A stretch of 64,000 nucleotides of DNA from Panaeolus papilionaceus (taxonomy: Eukaryota > Basidiomycota > Agaricomycetes > Agaricales): contig JADNRZ010000005.1 of NCBI GenBank assembly GCA_015501605.1, positions 1-64,000 on the forward strand, read 5' to 3'. Below are positions 43,400-55,663 of this stretch, one piece after another. Numbering within the stretch: the first letter of the stretch is position 1; each line of letters starts with the position of its first letter. Both the position numbers and the translations under genes were made by a program. The notes below the pieces were generated by a model, which saw only the letters and a list, made by a program, of their open reading frames with translations, made no database searches and was not told the origin of the DNA.

Positions 43400-44151
43400 G
43401 AGCATGATGCCTGCCTGGGATCCAAATTTGGCAACACCCATTGGCAATAACAATGCCATTCCTATTAACCCAATGCCTGTCATAATGCTGCAGCATGAAC
43501 TTCTCAAAAAGGCACTGCTCGCCCTCAGTTTCAAGGTCAATGTGAATGGAGGCAGAATACCAGGTACTGCAATGGTTGTCACAGTAGCCAAAAAAGACAA
43601 CATGTCCCTAGGGTTTGAAGCTATGTGTCAAGGTTGACAATGTTGGCTGCAGCCTACTTGGGTTCAAATCTGGTGACCAGTTGCAAATCACAGGGACAAC
43701 AGACCCATGGTCATCACAACAAGTTTGTGAATAGGAACCCATATCTGTTGGATTTGGAGTTACTCTGAAGGCAATTGTCTGTTCATGCAGTGCACTGTTG
43801 TGAAGTATGAGATTGGTCAAGCAGACTCAATAACAGACAAAGATGTTGTAGTAGAGTCTTGTGAAGATGCCATGCAGTGGGAATCTGCAGAGGATAAGTT
43901 GTGAAATAAAGCAACAGTTGCAACTCTATGCTGGTGTGCTAAAAATAGATGACAAAACGACAAACTATGGAGAGAATCACAAAATAAGAGGGTGGTTGCC
44001 AAGCTACAATGGAGGGTCAAAGTAAATGAAGGGGGAGAGATATATACATCTTCATAATGCTATAAATTTATTTTGATAAACATTTCATTAAAAGCTGTAT
44101 AGGTCCATTTGTCTGACAGAGAAGCCCATCACATCAAATTACTGATGGTAA
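43400..44151. other. Unassigned decayed stretch right of MITE-A3
   Basis: A frame at 43398-43637 (PINPMPVIMLQHELLKKALLAL) is open but unrecognised, and stops accumulate afterwards. It ends in half of a perfect 12-bp inverted repeat that hosts the next element. Confidence 0.4.
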
Positions 44152-44159
44152 GATATCCT

Positions 44160-45134
44160 GAGGACTTTACACTAACCCAAACATTTCGGCTGAGGCTCGG
44201 CTGATGATTGGTTGATAAATTAATATTTTTGCTTATCTTATAGTTTAGTGATTAGCTTTATAAACTAATGAACTGAGGCTCAACCGAGGTTCGGCTGAGG
44301 TTCGGCTGAGGTTGAACTGATACTCAGCTGAGGTCTCAGCTAGTAGTTTTGGTTCTTTCGGCCAAGTATTATTGGTTCACAGAACTGAGGCTCAGCTGAT
44401 GATCAGCTGATGATCAGCTGAATATCAGCTCATAATCTATATGTATTGGTTGTGTTATTGTTCTTTGCAGTTTTCTACCTATATTATTACATAATACAGT
44501 TTGTCATGCCTGCATGGCTTGTTTGGTGGCTTTGTTGTGACATAGTAGATAACATATTGTGACACATTTGCCAAGAGAATTAGTAATATTGGGAAACCTA
44601 TCAGCAATCTCCAGGTATACAATTACTAAATTACTAATACAATGCTTCCTAATTTAGCTAGGTGTGTGACATATATGTGACATGTCACAATTCAAAATCT
44701 GATTTAAGCCAACATAAACTGCTGTGACTACATGACATGTGACAAATATTAGGTCACATCCACATATTTTTGGCAATATCTGTGTGACATATAGTCACTG
44801 TTATATTGATTGTCACAAATACTATAGACTAAAGAAATTACAGTTATATCTAAGTATGTAATATGTGATAATATAGACTAGTGTATGATGTGACATGTCA
44901 CTGTCACAAGTATTGTCAAGTACATGGGGAGGTGGTAGTACATGTATATCATGAGAAAGTGAAACAGTCATAACAACCAGTGTCTGATACTCAGCTGATA
45001 AAAAGCATTTCTTTTCAAAATATATTATTAAACTGAGGTTGAGCTGAGGCTCAGCCGAGACTCGGCTGAGCGTCAGCTGAGACTCAGCTGATGAACTGAT
45101 ACTCGGCTGAGGCTGGTGTTAGTGTGAAGTACTG
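44160..45134. mobile_element. MITE-C2, 975 bp
   Basis: Duplication GATATCCT at 44152-44159 and 45135-45142. Over most of its length it is almost identical to MITE-C1 (the central 600 bp differ at very few positions), with changes concentrated in the CAGCTGA arrays. Recent activity of the family is therefore likely. It lies exactly in the loop of a host hairpin (ACTGATGGTAAG ... CTTACCATCAGT). Confidence 0.92.
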
Positions 45135-45142
45135 GATATCCT

Positions 45143-47056
45143 ACTTACCATCAGTGATTTGGAGAGCAGAACTCAAAGCTCTTGTAAGAGATTTATGCCT
45201 TCCTTCCTCTCATAAAGACCACTACAACTCACTTCTGGCATTCAATAGGTGGAAGGCACAATATATTTTGGTGTGGGCAAGGTAAGTAAACTTGCTATAA
45301 CTAAGTTTCTACCCCCTCTTATTGTGTCCCTCAAGAAGCTTGTACTGCAACTTCAGATCCTCCAAACTGTCATCAAGGTCTGTCTTTTTTTGAACCAATA
45401 CATGCTCATGTTGTTTGATGCTATTCATATACTTGCAGAGGGCTGCAGTTTGAATTCCATAGGATACACAGTATTAGCCATCACAGCACATGCTACAGGA
45501 AGATTCATGGTTACTTACTGGGTATTGGCACCTTGGTGCAAACAGCAGTGCTCCTCCAAAATGTGCTTGTGGACATCCTGCTCATAGCAGGTATGCTCCT
45601 TCCTTTCATAATACCAATGATCCAGTTTGTCAGGTGTGAAGACCACAGATTCCTCATCACTGGAAGCACTGGCAGAAGACTTGGAAGAGGAAAGGGCACT
45701 GAAATGCAGACAACAATTAGTAGGACAGGGGCGAGTGAGGGTGGCCAATTTGGTGATGGTTTCTCTCATCAGTTGGTTAGCATAAGGATTAGCACAGTAG
45801 CATTTAATGGTCTGCCTGGAACTCTCACTGGGAGATGAATGGCAATGTATCACATCAGTATGTACTCATACACACCTGATAATGCAAAAAAACACTCACC
45901 TGCTCACCAGAAGCCACAATTGCATTGACATGATCAGAAAGCCTCCTTTTTCTTTTTGGGTGCTATGGGGCTAATATAAAAGGTAAGTAAGCTTTTAATT
46001 TTAATGCTCATGTACTGACCCAATTGCAGGACCTTTGGACATCAGGTTCAAGTTGTCACTGCTCAGATGCCCACATTCCATTTCTGGAGTGACAGGATTG
46101 TTTTTTTTTCATGGGAGGAAACTAGCAAGAGGTGAGCACTTAGATAGTAATGTTGGAGAGAGAATGTAACATGAAATTTTAGGTTTATGAAGATGCAAGA
46201 TCAGAACTTTCCACAAGACACTGACAAATAAACACAGAGCTCTCAATTTTATTTGTTTTGCACCACTCTCTTCCTGACTTCCTCTTACTACCATCTGTCC
46301 CAGCTTGAAAATGAGTGACTTGGACCTGACTGATTCTCAAAACCTCACTCAATCAGAAGTTGAAGACAAGAATGGAAATGACTTGGATTCAGTGAGTACA
46401 TAAGTCAAGTCTCAGGTTGATACAATTCAAACTCACAGAAAACAATCAGAAAAAAGAAAACCAGCCTCTTAATAAGGAAATGAATACAGCAGGCCCATCT
46501 CAACAGAGTCATTGCCTTCAAGCAATCACTGTGGCTGCATGGAGACCAGGAACATGTAGTGTCAGAAAAAGAAGGTCCAGAAACAGAAAGTCCTGCAGGA
46601 TGGACAACATATTTATATATAACCTCTTTCACTATATATCACTAATATGAATTTTCCTTCTAGTTAGCGCCCATGAGCAGGCACGGAAACTTGCAGCTCA
46701 TCACATGGACCTGGAGGTCAAGTTATGCCAAACAGAAGAGTTGTTATAGCACATGACAAAGAAGGCAGGTAAATGAAAGGGGAAGGGAAAGGCCTGAGAT
46801 GAGTAGAGAGTATATATTTGTTTGCTAGTTGCAGTTGAAACATCATATTTTTCTGCCTTTTTCTGAGCTTGCATGAAATTGTCTGAAAATGAGGGCATTC
46901 CATAATAGGTAATAATATCTGGATAAGGTAATTTTGCTCTTCACTCAGTTGAATAAGTTGCAAATAATGCAAGATAATGTATTATAAGGTGGGGATCTAC
47001 ATTTACATGATTATTATACATTATTCTAGGTAATAATTAAATCCTGTTTTTCCTGA
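45143..47056. other. Decayed unassigned region with splice-like remnants
   Basis: Minus frame 45853-45515 (NPYANQLMRETITKLATLTRPC; SSDEESVVFTPDKLDHWYYE) is the longest. Plus strand near 46310-46390 reads MSDLDLTDSQNLTQSEVEDK and ends at a GTGAGT donor, and near 46660-46740, after a TTCTAG acceptor, SAHEQARKLAAHHMDLEVKL. They look like exons of an old multi-exon gene or transposon but no domain is identified and stops intervene. Confidence 0.35.
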
Positions 47057-47225
47057 TGTAGCAGTACATAGAGGGGAGGGGTAATGTATGTAGTGCTACA
47101 GAGCACTAACTTGCTAGTTGTTGCTACTGCTGCCATCATGGATGCTACTGTTGCCATGATGCATGCTATAGCCATCAGTGGCTATGCTATCATCAGCTAC
47201 AGCCCAAAATTGGAAATTGCTGATG
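47057..47225. repeat. Fragment of F-type element
   Basis: Inverted partial match to 59350-59520, ending in TTGCTGATG, the inverted F terminus. Both include the GTGCTACAGAGCACTAACT block. Confidence 0.65.
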
Positions 47226-47473
47226 ATGTATGACTGAAAGACATGAGTCCCTGTGTAGGAACCAGAGATTGAGCTTACTGCAATGAGCTTGATGAAAATG
47301 GCTTGGTCAAGGTTAATGAGAATCCTTCTATTTTCTTCTTCTATGCCTTCCTTCCCAAGGAGAAAGTTGTTGATGCTAACATGATGGTGCAGAATCCTGA
47401 GTTTCTACAAGTTTCAGTGTCTAGCAACTGCATGGGGCTCTGGAAATATGTGATGGGTAGTATATATTCTTGG

Positions 47474-47505
47474 CAGTACTTTCCATTGACACCAGCCTTT
47501 CAGCT
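47474..47505. repeat. Isolated C-type terminus
   Basis: CAGTACTTTCCATTGACAC followed by CAGCCTTTCAGCT matches the hybrid element end at 33472; nothing further of the element is present. Confidence 0.55.
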
Positions 47506-47535
47506 ACAGATCTCACCTGCTTCCAATCCTCCACA

Positions 47536-47947
47536 GTCTACCTGGCATGTGCTAATGCCCAAAGCCAGCACTTCTCCCTATTGGCCAGAGGAATGTAGGG
47601 TTTAGACCTATACACTCAGCAACCAACCCAAACTCCTTTAAGCTGTGTCCCATGGTATGCCTTGACACTTACAGGAACTCTCTCTTTACTAACTCTGTGA
47701 CATTTGATGCCTTGGTGGTGGCCAGCATCCAGGCTGCTAGGCAGACTTCTTGGTCTTGAAGCTTGCATGGGTGATCTGATTTGGAATTTACATGATAGAG
47801 ATTATCCAAAATTTTGAAGCACTTGAGAATACAGCCAACTGTAGTGCAATCAATACCAATTTCTTCACCAATCTTCTCATTGGACATCCTTAGCTTCTTG
47901 AAAGCAATGATCTGGGCAACTTTGGTGGGGGATGTGTAGGTTCCAAG
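47536..47947 (-). pseudogene. Tc1/mariner-type transposase N-terminus, decayed
   Basis: Minus strand reads SPTKVAQIIAFKKLRMSNEK, then IGIDCTTVGCILKCFKIL (the two helix-turn-helix units), a linker with CKLQDQEVCLAA, ASNVTELVKREF, and after a stop MGHSLKEFGLVAECIGLNP. The order HTH, linker, T-V-xx-L-K-E-x-G-L-V-A is that of Tc1-like transposase DNA-binding domains. The catalytic DDE part does not follow; a C-type terminus cuts the sequence at 47505. Dead. Confidence 0.65.
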
Positions 47948-49612
47948 TCTGAAATCACCAAGAGATGGAGAACTCAGTCTGAATCTTGGTTATCTATAAG
48001 GTATCAATTCAAATTCCCTCAGACATGATGTCTCTCACCTGACACTGAGATGATTGATATGTTTACCTCTGTCTGAAATTAGCATGGAATAGTGGTACCA
48101 GTCAGATGATGCCTTAACTGAGCAACATGAGCCTGATGCACCATGTAATATGCAGTCTTGAGACTGATATTTTAGTGACACAGATGATACATATTGGAAT
48201 ATATCACATATCACAACCTGGCAACCTGCCTCACATGACCTAGGCAGGTCACTCCTCACTGCCTCTTTGTCATTGTCACTTGGTCCCTCAACACTCTCCT
48301 CTGTCAATAATTGGCACATTGGCAGTAGAATACATCCTAATTAAATTAAAGATAATTTTCCAAATATTTATCCCATTTTTGTTCAATTTTTGAGTGAATA
48401 AATTCATTCTTATTCAACTCATTTAACTAAAAGTAAAAAGAAATGAAAAAATGAAAAAAAGTATGTATGATGTTAATGAACTAAGCACACTCCTGCAATT
48501 CATATGGAATCATATCTTGTGGTGCTCTGATCAAAATGTGTTCACCTCCTGATTTCAGGAGGCCAGCAACATCAAGAAGATTGGAAATAGAGAGAGAGAT
48601 TTGTGGTTGTGGCACTCAAGAATGCCTCCTTTGCTTTGTCCATCAAAGATTCTAAATGTTGACTTGATGCAACAGAGTTGCCAATTTAGTTTCCACAGAG
48701 CTACTCCAATGTGCACATACACAGTGCACACAACCCATCACCATCACTCCCACACACCATCCCACCTCATTATCACTACAACCACCATCATCATCAACCA
48801 CACTGTTGTTGCAGCCACCTGCCTCTACCTCCCATATTTTCCAATCCATCCAATGCCTCACCACCTCTCTTCAAACTATCAAACAGTCTGATATGGCTTT
48901 TCTTTGAGAAGCTGCATTTGTCACATCTACAAGCCCACTCTCTCCCTCTGTTTCTTGGCCCCCAATCTAAGTCTATGCCCACACCATGCCTCTGTCAACA
49001 TTGAGGCAACCAGCTCCAAAATGCTGGTAGAGCACAATCCTACACTCCAAGCATCCAATCTTCTCAACAAGATCTATATCAAGTGGGCCTGTGGTCAGCT
49101 TGAGGTGAAGGAGAAGAGGGCTACAGATTATGGGAGGCCAATTGCAATTTTATTATTGCAGAATCCCAGATTTGTAGAGATCAATGTACCAACCTAGTAC
49201 TCACCAAATTTATTATATGCTCTGAATCCATACAAAATGCAAAATTTATGATTTTTGTCCTGCTAGCAAATTTATTTCTACCCTCTGATCCACACACTAT
49301 GTACTGAATCTGCACACTGAACCCCAAATCTACTAAATATCTTCTGGATCCACCACTGCTTCTCCAAATTAATGTTGAAAAATATTCAGACATTGAAAAC
49401 AGCACAGAGCAGCACAGCAACCAATTGGTAGATGTCTTCCTTGTACACAATTGAGGTTGCAATAAGATGTGGATAGCTGGAAACAGAACAAAGGCAAACA
49501 GCTTCAGCTGACCAGGTCAAGCTCCTTGCAATGTCACTTTTATTGTTTCATGCAATTGAGCTGAAGACCAAAGCAGGGACTTTAACAGCTATTCAAATAG
49601 TTATCCCACTGG
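47948..49612. other. Unassigned region between Tc1 remnant and LINE-R
   Basis: Minus frame 48319-48035 and plus frame 48904-49197 are open but unrecognised; CAYCAY-rich simple sequence lies at 48725-48815. 49125-49198 is the inverted match of about 58551-58610 (a GGCCAATTGCAATTTTATTA block), showing a repeat shared by both flanks of LINE-R. TATAAGGTGATTT at 49613-49625 is the left target copy of LINE-R. Confidence 0.45.
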
Positions 49613-49854
49613 TATAAGGTGATTTTATTGATTTTTATTGATTTTTATTGATTTTTTTGATTTTTAATTTATTTATTTTATTAACAACCTTTTTGATGAC
49701 CAGGCCATATACAAAGGTCAGAGTAGGCTCTACTCTATTCTACATGTGCCCCCTTTTTACGGCGGGCACTATTTACTACAACAACCCTGGGGTTGTTCTC
49801 TAATTATAGTGTTGTAATGGATATAATTTAATATAATCTTGGTTTTCTGGATTT

Positions 49855-52800
49855 TTATGTCTCCAGCCCAATCCTTGTCTCAAACTTGCCAAAAATGGAT
49901 CCCCACCTCCTAGTGTCATTGAGGTACTTGAAGAGCTTCAGTAGTTGTTTGTGTTCTGACAAGAGTCTCGTCATGGTATTTTCATTCTGCCCCATGTACC
50001 TGAAATGCTTCCTTTGTGCTGTTTCATACCCTGGACATTCCATGAGATAATGGTATGGTGTTTCCAACTTTCTTTTGCATTTCTTGCACATGGGTGATTC
50101 AACCTTGTTGATCCTGAATAGGTGTTTTGCCAGTTGTATGTGACCAGTACACAATTGGAAGATGACACTTGCTTGTTTCCATTGGAGATTATTCACAAGT
50201 CGAGCAGTTGATTGTGTCATATCTTGGTGAGTCCCTCCATTCACAATTCCTGTCCTCCTTGATGTCTGCTAACAGTCTTTGCCTCACTGCTGCTTTACTC
50301 AGTTCTTGCGTTTGGTCTTCCCATTGCTCTTCTCCATCCTCCTCCTCTTCACCTTCCATCACTCCTCTTTCCTCTCTCTTCTCTACTTCTCTGGCCATCT
50401 CGTCTGCTCTCTCGTTCTCTGCAATCCCTTCATGACCTGGAACCCATCGGATCTCTATCCTATTTGACCTATTGCGTTTTAAGAACTTGATGATCAGGAC
50501 CTGTATTGCTTTCCAGTGTCCTTGTGCGAATCTAGCTTCTCTGTCATGTAGGGTCTTCATCACAGCTTGGTTGTCCAGACCTATTCTGACCAAGCCCTTT
50601 AGGTCTTCCTCTACCACCATTTCCAATGTGAGAGTCAGTCCTATCAGTTCAGCCTCATAGACAGTGTGGTTGTCCTGATCTCCTAACCTCCTTCCTTCTG
50701 CCCTTCTTTCTTCCCCTCTCTTATACCAGATTGCCGCTCCCGCCACTCCATCCTCTCCTCAGGAACCAACTGTGAAGAATTCATGCTTTCCTAGTTCCCT
50801 CTCCCTCTCCTTTTCCACTACTTCCTGTCTGTCGAGGTCTGTTGTCGGTTGGCAGGTGACTTGTTTACTTTCCCATATCAGTCTGAAGTGTGGATTGATT
50901 TTCTCCATTCTTCTAGTGTCAAAGTCGAAGGCATGCATAAGGTGATGGAGGGGTGTTGGATAATGTTTCACACATCTGTTGATTGTGTTTGCAACTGGTG
51001 TGTGTAGTGGGTGCACTTTGGGTAGTGTAGCAAGTCTGACTGCAGCTTTGGCATGTAGTCTTCTAATCACTACCTTGATTGGATCTAGGTTGGTGTGTGC
51101 CATGGCTACATCCTTTGGGGATGATCTCAGTCCTCCGACTATGATCACTGCTACCTTTCCCAACACACTGTCCAGACTTTTTTCCAACGCCGATTTGTGT
51201 TCTTGTGCCTTGCCTCTCCTGGGAGGGTCGAAGACCTCAATTCCGTATGTGATCCTTGGTATTGCTGTTCCGATGAAGAGTCTCCTTATGTTCTTGTAGG
51301 CTACTCCTCCCCTGTTCTTGGTGAGTCTGTAGATCTGTGAAGCCCATAACATTGCCTTTGCTGTTACTGCTGAGTTTTGATGCTTCCATCTCAACTCTTG
51401 GTCAATGTGGATCCCTAGGAATTTGGTGTGGTCTTTTGGCTTTATAAGGATGTTTGTTTAGTTTCAGTGTCAACCTAGGTAGGTCTACCTTTTCCCCTTC
51501 CTCATTGACCTTCTTCCTTCTGCTGAAATCTACCAGTTGGAATTTTTCAGGTCCGAATGTACAATTGTGCTTTTCCACCCACTCCATCACCCCACCCTCC
51601 TTCACCATCAAATCCTTAATGCTCAAGTTCGTGCCTTTGAAATCCTTCACAGTAGCCACTAAACTGATGTCATCAACAAAAGCAAGAACAGTCATGTTCT
51701 TGCTTTTGTTGGTCATGGCTGGTAGGTCGGAGTTGTAGATTAGATATAATATAAGCAATTGTGCATCTCCTTGATCCAGCCTGTCCGTAACTGTGAATTC
51801 TTCAGAGGTGTAGTTGTTGAAGATTAAGACTGTTCTCCGCCCCTCATTCCTCCTCCTCACCCACTCAACATGTTAGGGATGCCCCTCACCTCATCTCATG
51901 TAGTAAGACATCCATTGCCACACTGGGGAACGCTCCTTTTACATTCAAGAATAGTGCGGCCACTACATCCTTCCTCCTCCAGACATCTAGTACCACTTTG
52001 ATCAGCATGTGTACCGAGTCTGTGGTAGTCCTTCCTGCTCTTCCACCAAAGTGATTCATTGGTAGAATCCTGTGCTGTTCCACCTTCTCCATTAGTGCAC
52101 GAGTCTTGCACATATTGAGAATGCATGCAATTCCATGTGAGTACAATCGGGCAATAGGCACCTGTGACTGTATAGTCCCCTTTTCCCAGCTTGCATAGGA
52201 TTGGCGTCTATGTTAGCTTCCAGTCTGCTGGGTAAAACTCCAGGGTGTCTGTGGTGTGGAATAGAGGTCCTAGGTATGGTAGCAAGGTTTCCCTGTTGTT
52301 GACAAAGATGCAGTTGGGTGCACTATCTGTCCTGGACTTCTTGTATGGTTTCAAGCCCCTTATAACCTGGTTTATTAGCTTGTCTGAAGTGGGCTCAATT
52401 TTTCATTTTGCTCAGGGGTATCTTGTATTGTTGGTGTCGCCAATGTACAGGGTGTTCCTCTTTGGGAAGAAGGCTTTGAAAAAGGCTTTGCCTTTATCCT
52501 CATTGGATGTGATGTCTTGTGAGTTGCCTGTTTCATCAACTGCCTTGATGTTGGGAACTCTTGTCCTCCCACTGTCACTTCCACCTCCCCCCATCATTTT
52601 CCCTGCCAACCAGACCTCCTTCTCATCCAGTTCCTCCAACCATTCCTCCCAGTGTCTCCTCTTCTCACCCTTGATTGCCTGCATGTACTCATTCCTCTTC
52701 TTTCTGAATTCATCCTCTAGTTGTGGCATTATTTCGCCCCTCTTCCAAGCTCTCTCTCCTCTCCTCCCCATCCTCTTCATCTCTTTCTGACACTTCCCCA

Positions 52801-53731
52801 GCTCATGCATCCACCACCTTTTCTTCCAAGGGATCTCTTTCGTTTTCGGGATGACCTCCTCCATGGTTTCTCTGAGTGCTCTTTCCAGGTCCTCATTGGC
52901 TTGGGTGAATTCAGATATCTTGCCTCTCTTGAATTCTCATGGTCTCGGGATTTTATCCAGTCTCACTTCCAGGGTGGTCTTGAATTGCTCCCAATTGGTG
53001 GCCTGATAGTTGAATCTCTCTTTCTCCCTGTGCCTTGTGACAAACATATCAAAGATGATTTCGATTGGGAAGTGGTCCGTTTTTCCTACTCTGTCTCTTT
53101 CCCTTGTCCTGCATCTCACCAGACTCTCTTCCAGACCTGCACTACAGAAGATGTTATCCATGCATGTTCTGTTCTTAGTTGCTAATGCCTCTAGGGTTGC
53201 AATCCCTTTGGGTAGAACCATCCATAGGTCAAAAGCATCCACTTTGTTGATGAGTTGCTAAGCTGCTCTTAGATTGGTCCTTGTGAACAGATGGTTGTTT
53301 CTCTCCTCATCCCACATGGGGTGGTGCCTGTTGAAGTCCCCCACCCACATCATCTCTGTTTCTCCTATCCCACCCCCCCATTCCTCCTCTCTCATGCTCT
53401 CCCTCACCGCCCTCATGCTGTCATCATGGTTGCAGTCATTGTAGACATTGTAGATGCCTACAGTCTTCTGCTGTACTTTGATCTTGATCATCACCATGTC
53501 CTGGCTGTCCACAAATTCTGGGGTCCAGGCATTTGTGCTTATGGAGGTGTTAATGAGTGTGACTGCTTGTGTGCTGTGGGGTTTATCCCAATGGCCATTG
53601 GGGTAGACTACTTGCCATCTCCCATTTGCTCTTGTATTTCCCAGATGGTCAATGTGGGGTTCTTGGATTAGGATGATGTCATATTTCCCTGGGTCCACTG
53701 TATGTAACATTTGTAATTGTGCTGATAACAA
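49855..53731 (-). pseudogene. LINE-R ORF2: endonuclease, RT, RNase H, CCHC
   Basis: 53731-53258: endonuclease with LIQEPHID, MWVGDFNRHHPMWD; 53242-52937 with KTDHFPIEI (TDH in place of SDH). 52864-52412: linker. 52161-51402: RT with GGRAGRTTTDSVHML, AALFLNVKGAFPSV and the catalytic LAFVDDISLVA. 51394-50759: thumb. 50746-50189: RNase H with YEAELIGL, IGLDNQAVM and RWVPGHEGIAENERADEMA, all acidic residues present. 50244-49855: finger CKKCKRKLETPYHYLMEC. Stops or frameshifts separate the blocks. The architecture equals that of Tad1/I-type fungal LINEs. Confidence 0.85.
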
Positions 53732-54339
53732 TTTATTGAGGTTTTGTTGCTAGATCCTAAGGCTCAAAAAAGTTGTTCTGGGGTTTTCAGGCATTAAACA
53801 AGTCCTTGTTGTGATTGTCATCTTTGTTTCCAGCATGGTTACTCTCCCCATTCCCAAACATGGGTTCATCATCTATTTTGTTGCCCCATTGGCTCCTCTC
53901 GAAATCCTTCAAGCTCTGGTCCTTGGCTTTCTGTAACCTTTCCAACACCTCTTCCAGGGATTGTTGTTTGCCTCCACCAGATGTAGCCTTAGCCATTTTC
54001 AGGTTTTCCTTGCCTGCTGCTTTCCCCCTCTGTCCTTTCTTCCTCCCTGTACCCCCTCTTCTTGTCAGCTCTCCCTCACTTTCAATGTCCCCATTATCCT
54101 CTTTCTCCCTGCCTGTTCCTTCAAACTCCTGGTCTTCCCTGCTCTCCTCCCTCTCCTCCTCACATTGCTCCCCTTGCTCCTTACTTCCTTTCCCTCCTTT
54201 CTTCTTCTTCTCAACAATCCTCATTGTTTGCTCTCGTTCCTCATCCTCTTCCTCCTCATTGTCTGATTCGTCAAAGTACTGCTTCCCATTCCCAGGATTC
54301 CTTGAATCAATTCTGGCCCTTGCCATCTGATACTTCAGG

Positions 54340-54907
54340 TGTTACATTGTCTTTTCCCTTCCTCCTCCTCTTCTATCTTATCTTGTACCATCACTCTTTC
54401 TTATCTTATCATCATGTACTATCATCTCTTTGTACTTGTAGTTCGTCTTATCTCTCTTATCTGTTCCCTCTCACTCCACTTCCATTCCTGCTGTCATTCC
54501 ACTCTTATCTCCTATCTCTGACTCACTTCCTTACTCATCTCTCTCACACCTTATGACTCATTCCTTATTGTATTCTCATGCTCACTCTGTTATGACTCCT
54601 ATGCTGACTCACAGACTTCACACCTTACCTACTTGGCAATTACACGCACAGCCTCTTAGATAGCTATATAAACCCTGTAGTTTATGCCCTTGTTCTTTAG
54701 CTAGTTCTTTAACTTTGAATAGAACAACCCTTCTACAATGATCTTACTCTTCTTGCTCTCTTCTAAGACAATACCAGTGTAGCATGTGTACACAGTGGCA
54801 TTCTTAGAATGATACTCGAACTCTGTCACATGAACAGACCTTCTTCTGAACCAACCCTGATGAGCTCAAAGGCCTTAACTGCAAGTGCCTGTCGAGCTAT
54901 CATAACA
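54340..54907 (+). mobile_element. Solo LTR-H copy 1, 568 bp
   Basis: TGTTACATTGTC start and TCATAACA end (TG...CA with TGTTA/TAACA), flanked by TCAGG at 54335-54339 and 54908-54912. A TATATAAA box near 54663 and the following CTTTAGCTAGTTCTTTAAC block suggest plus orientation. Copy 2 is at 60815-61312. Recombination between two LTRs would leave such a solo. It interrupts LINE-R ORF1. Confidence 0.92.
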
Positions 54908-55663
54908 TCAGGCAGTCTTTGCTCCCAGGTCCATGATCGCACTTGGTTTTACAGTTCTTGCAGTAGTATTGATATGGGTCATCATTGCAACAGGTTCTGT
55001 GGTCATGTTCTTCCCCCCTGCATATTGTGCATGTGAGGGCATTTGGGCAGTTTGAGGTGATGTGGTCAGCGTGAATTTCTTGGCCATTGTAACAGGTATT
55101 TGGTTGGATCTTGATCCTTCTTGCCAGAGCTAATCTGTATTTGATGCTCAGACCCTTATCAATTATCCTGTTGGCTTGTCTTGACCCTTTCACAGTGCTG
55201 TGCATGGCTGCTACTGATTGTCTAGGTTTCCTCCTCTCCAGCTCTTTGAACCACCTGGCGCCCATGATGGCTCCCTCTCTGAGTCTGTTCTCCTTCTCCA
55301 CTTCCCTCCACTCACTACCTGAGCTGGGGTCCATTCCTATTGGTACAAAATCCAGCGCGATCTTCTATCCCTTCTCTACAATCATTGTTGTGTTGCCAAG
55401 GTATTGTAAGAATTTCGTCTTCCCCTCTTTCCTGATCCATAATGCTGTTTCCTCCTCTGCTGTCAATAGGATCCCTCCTCTCTGTAGTTCCCTGACTGCA
55501 ACGAATCAGGATAGTTGGGGTGCATTCTTTGTCCCTTTCCTTGCATTATTGAGTGTGATATTCACTTTCATGATAATTGCAGCTTCCTCCATCATATGCA
55601 TGTTCCAGTTTTCTATACCCTTGTCTTTTTCAAGCAGGACTTGTCTCCTGGTGAACCTCTTCC

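Noticed and set aside
48700..48830. CAYCAY-rich stretch as a His-rich protein
   Set aside because: It is simple sequence; frames on both strands are open by composition and no domain is present.
53787..54556. Plus-strand Ser/Leu-rich frames over the LINE-R region
   Set aside because: They are complements of the Lys/Glu-rich ORF1 and of the solo LTR pyrimidine tract.
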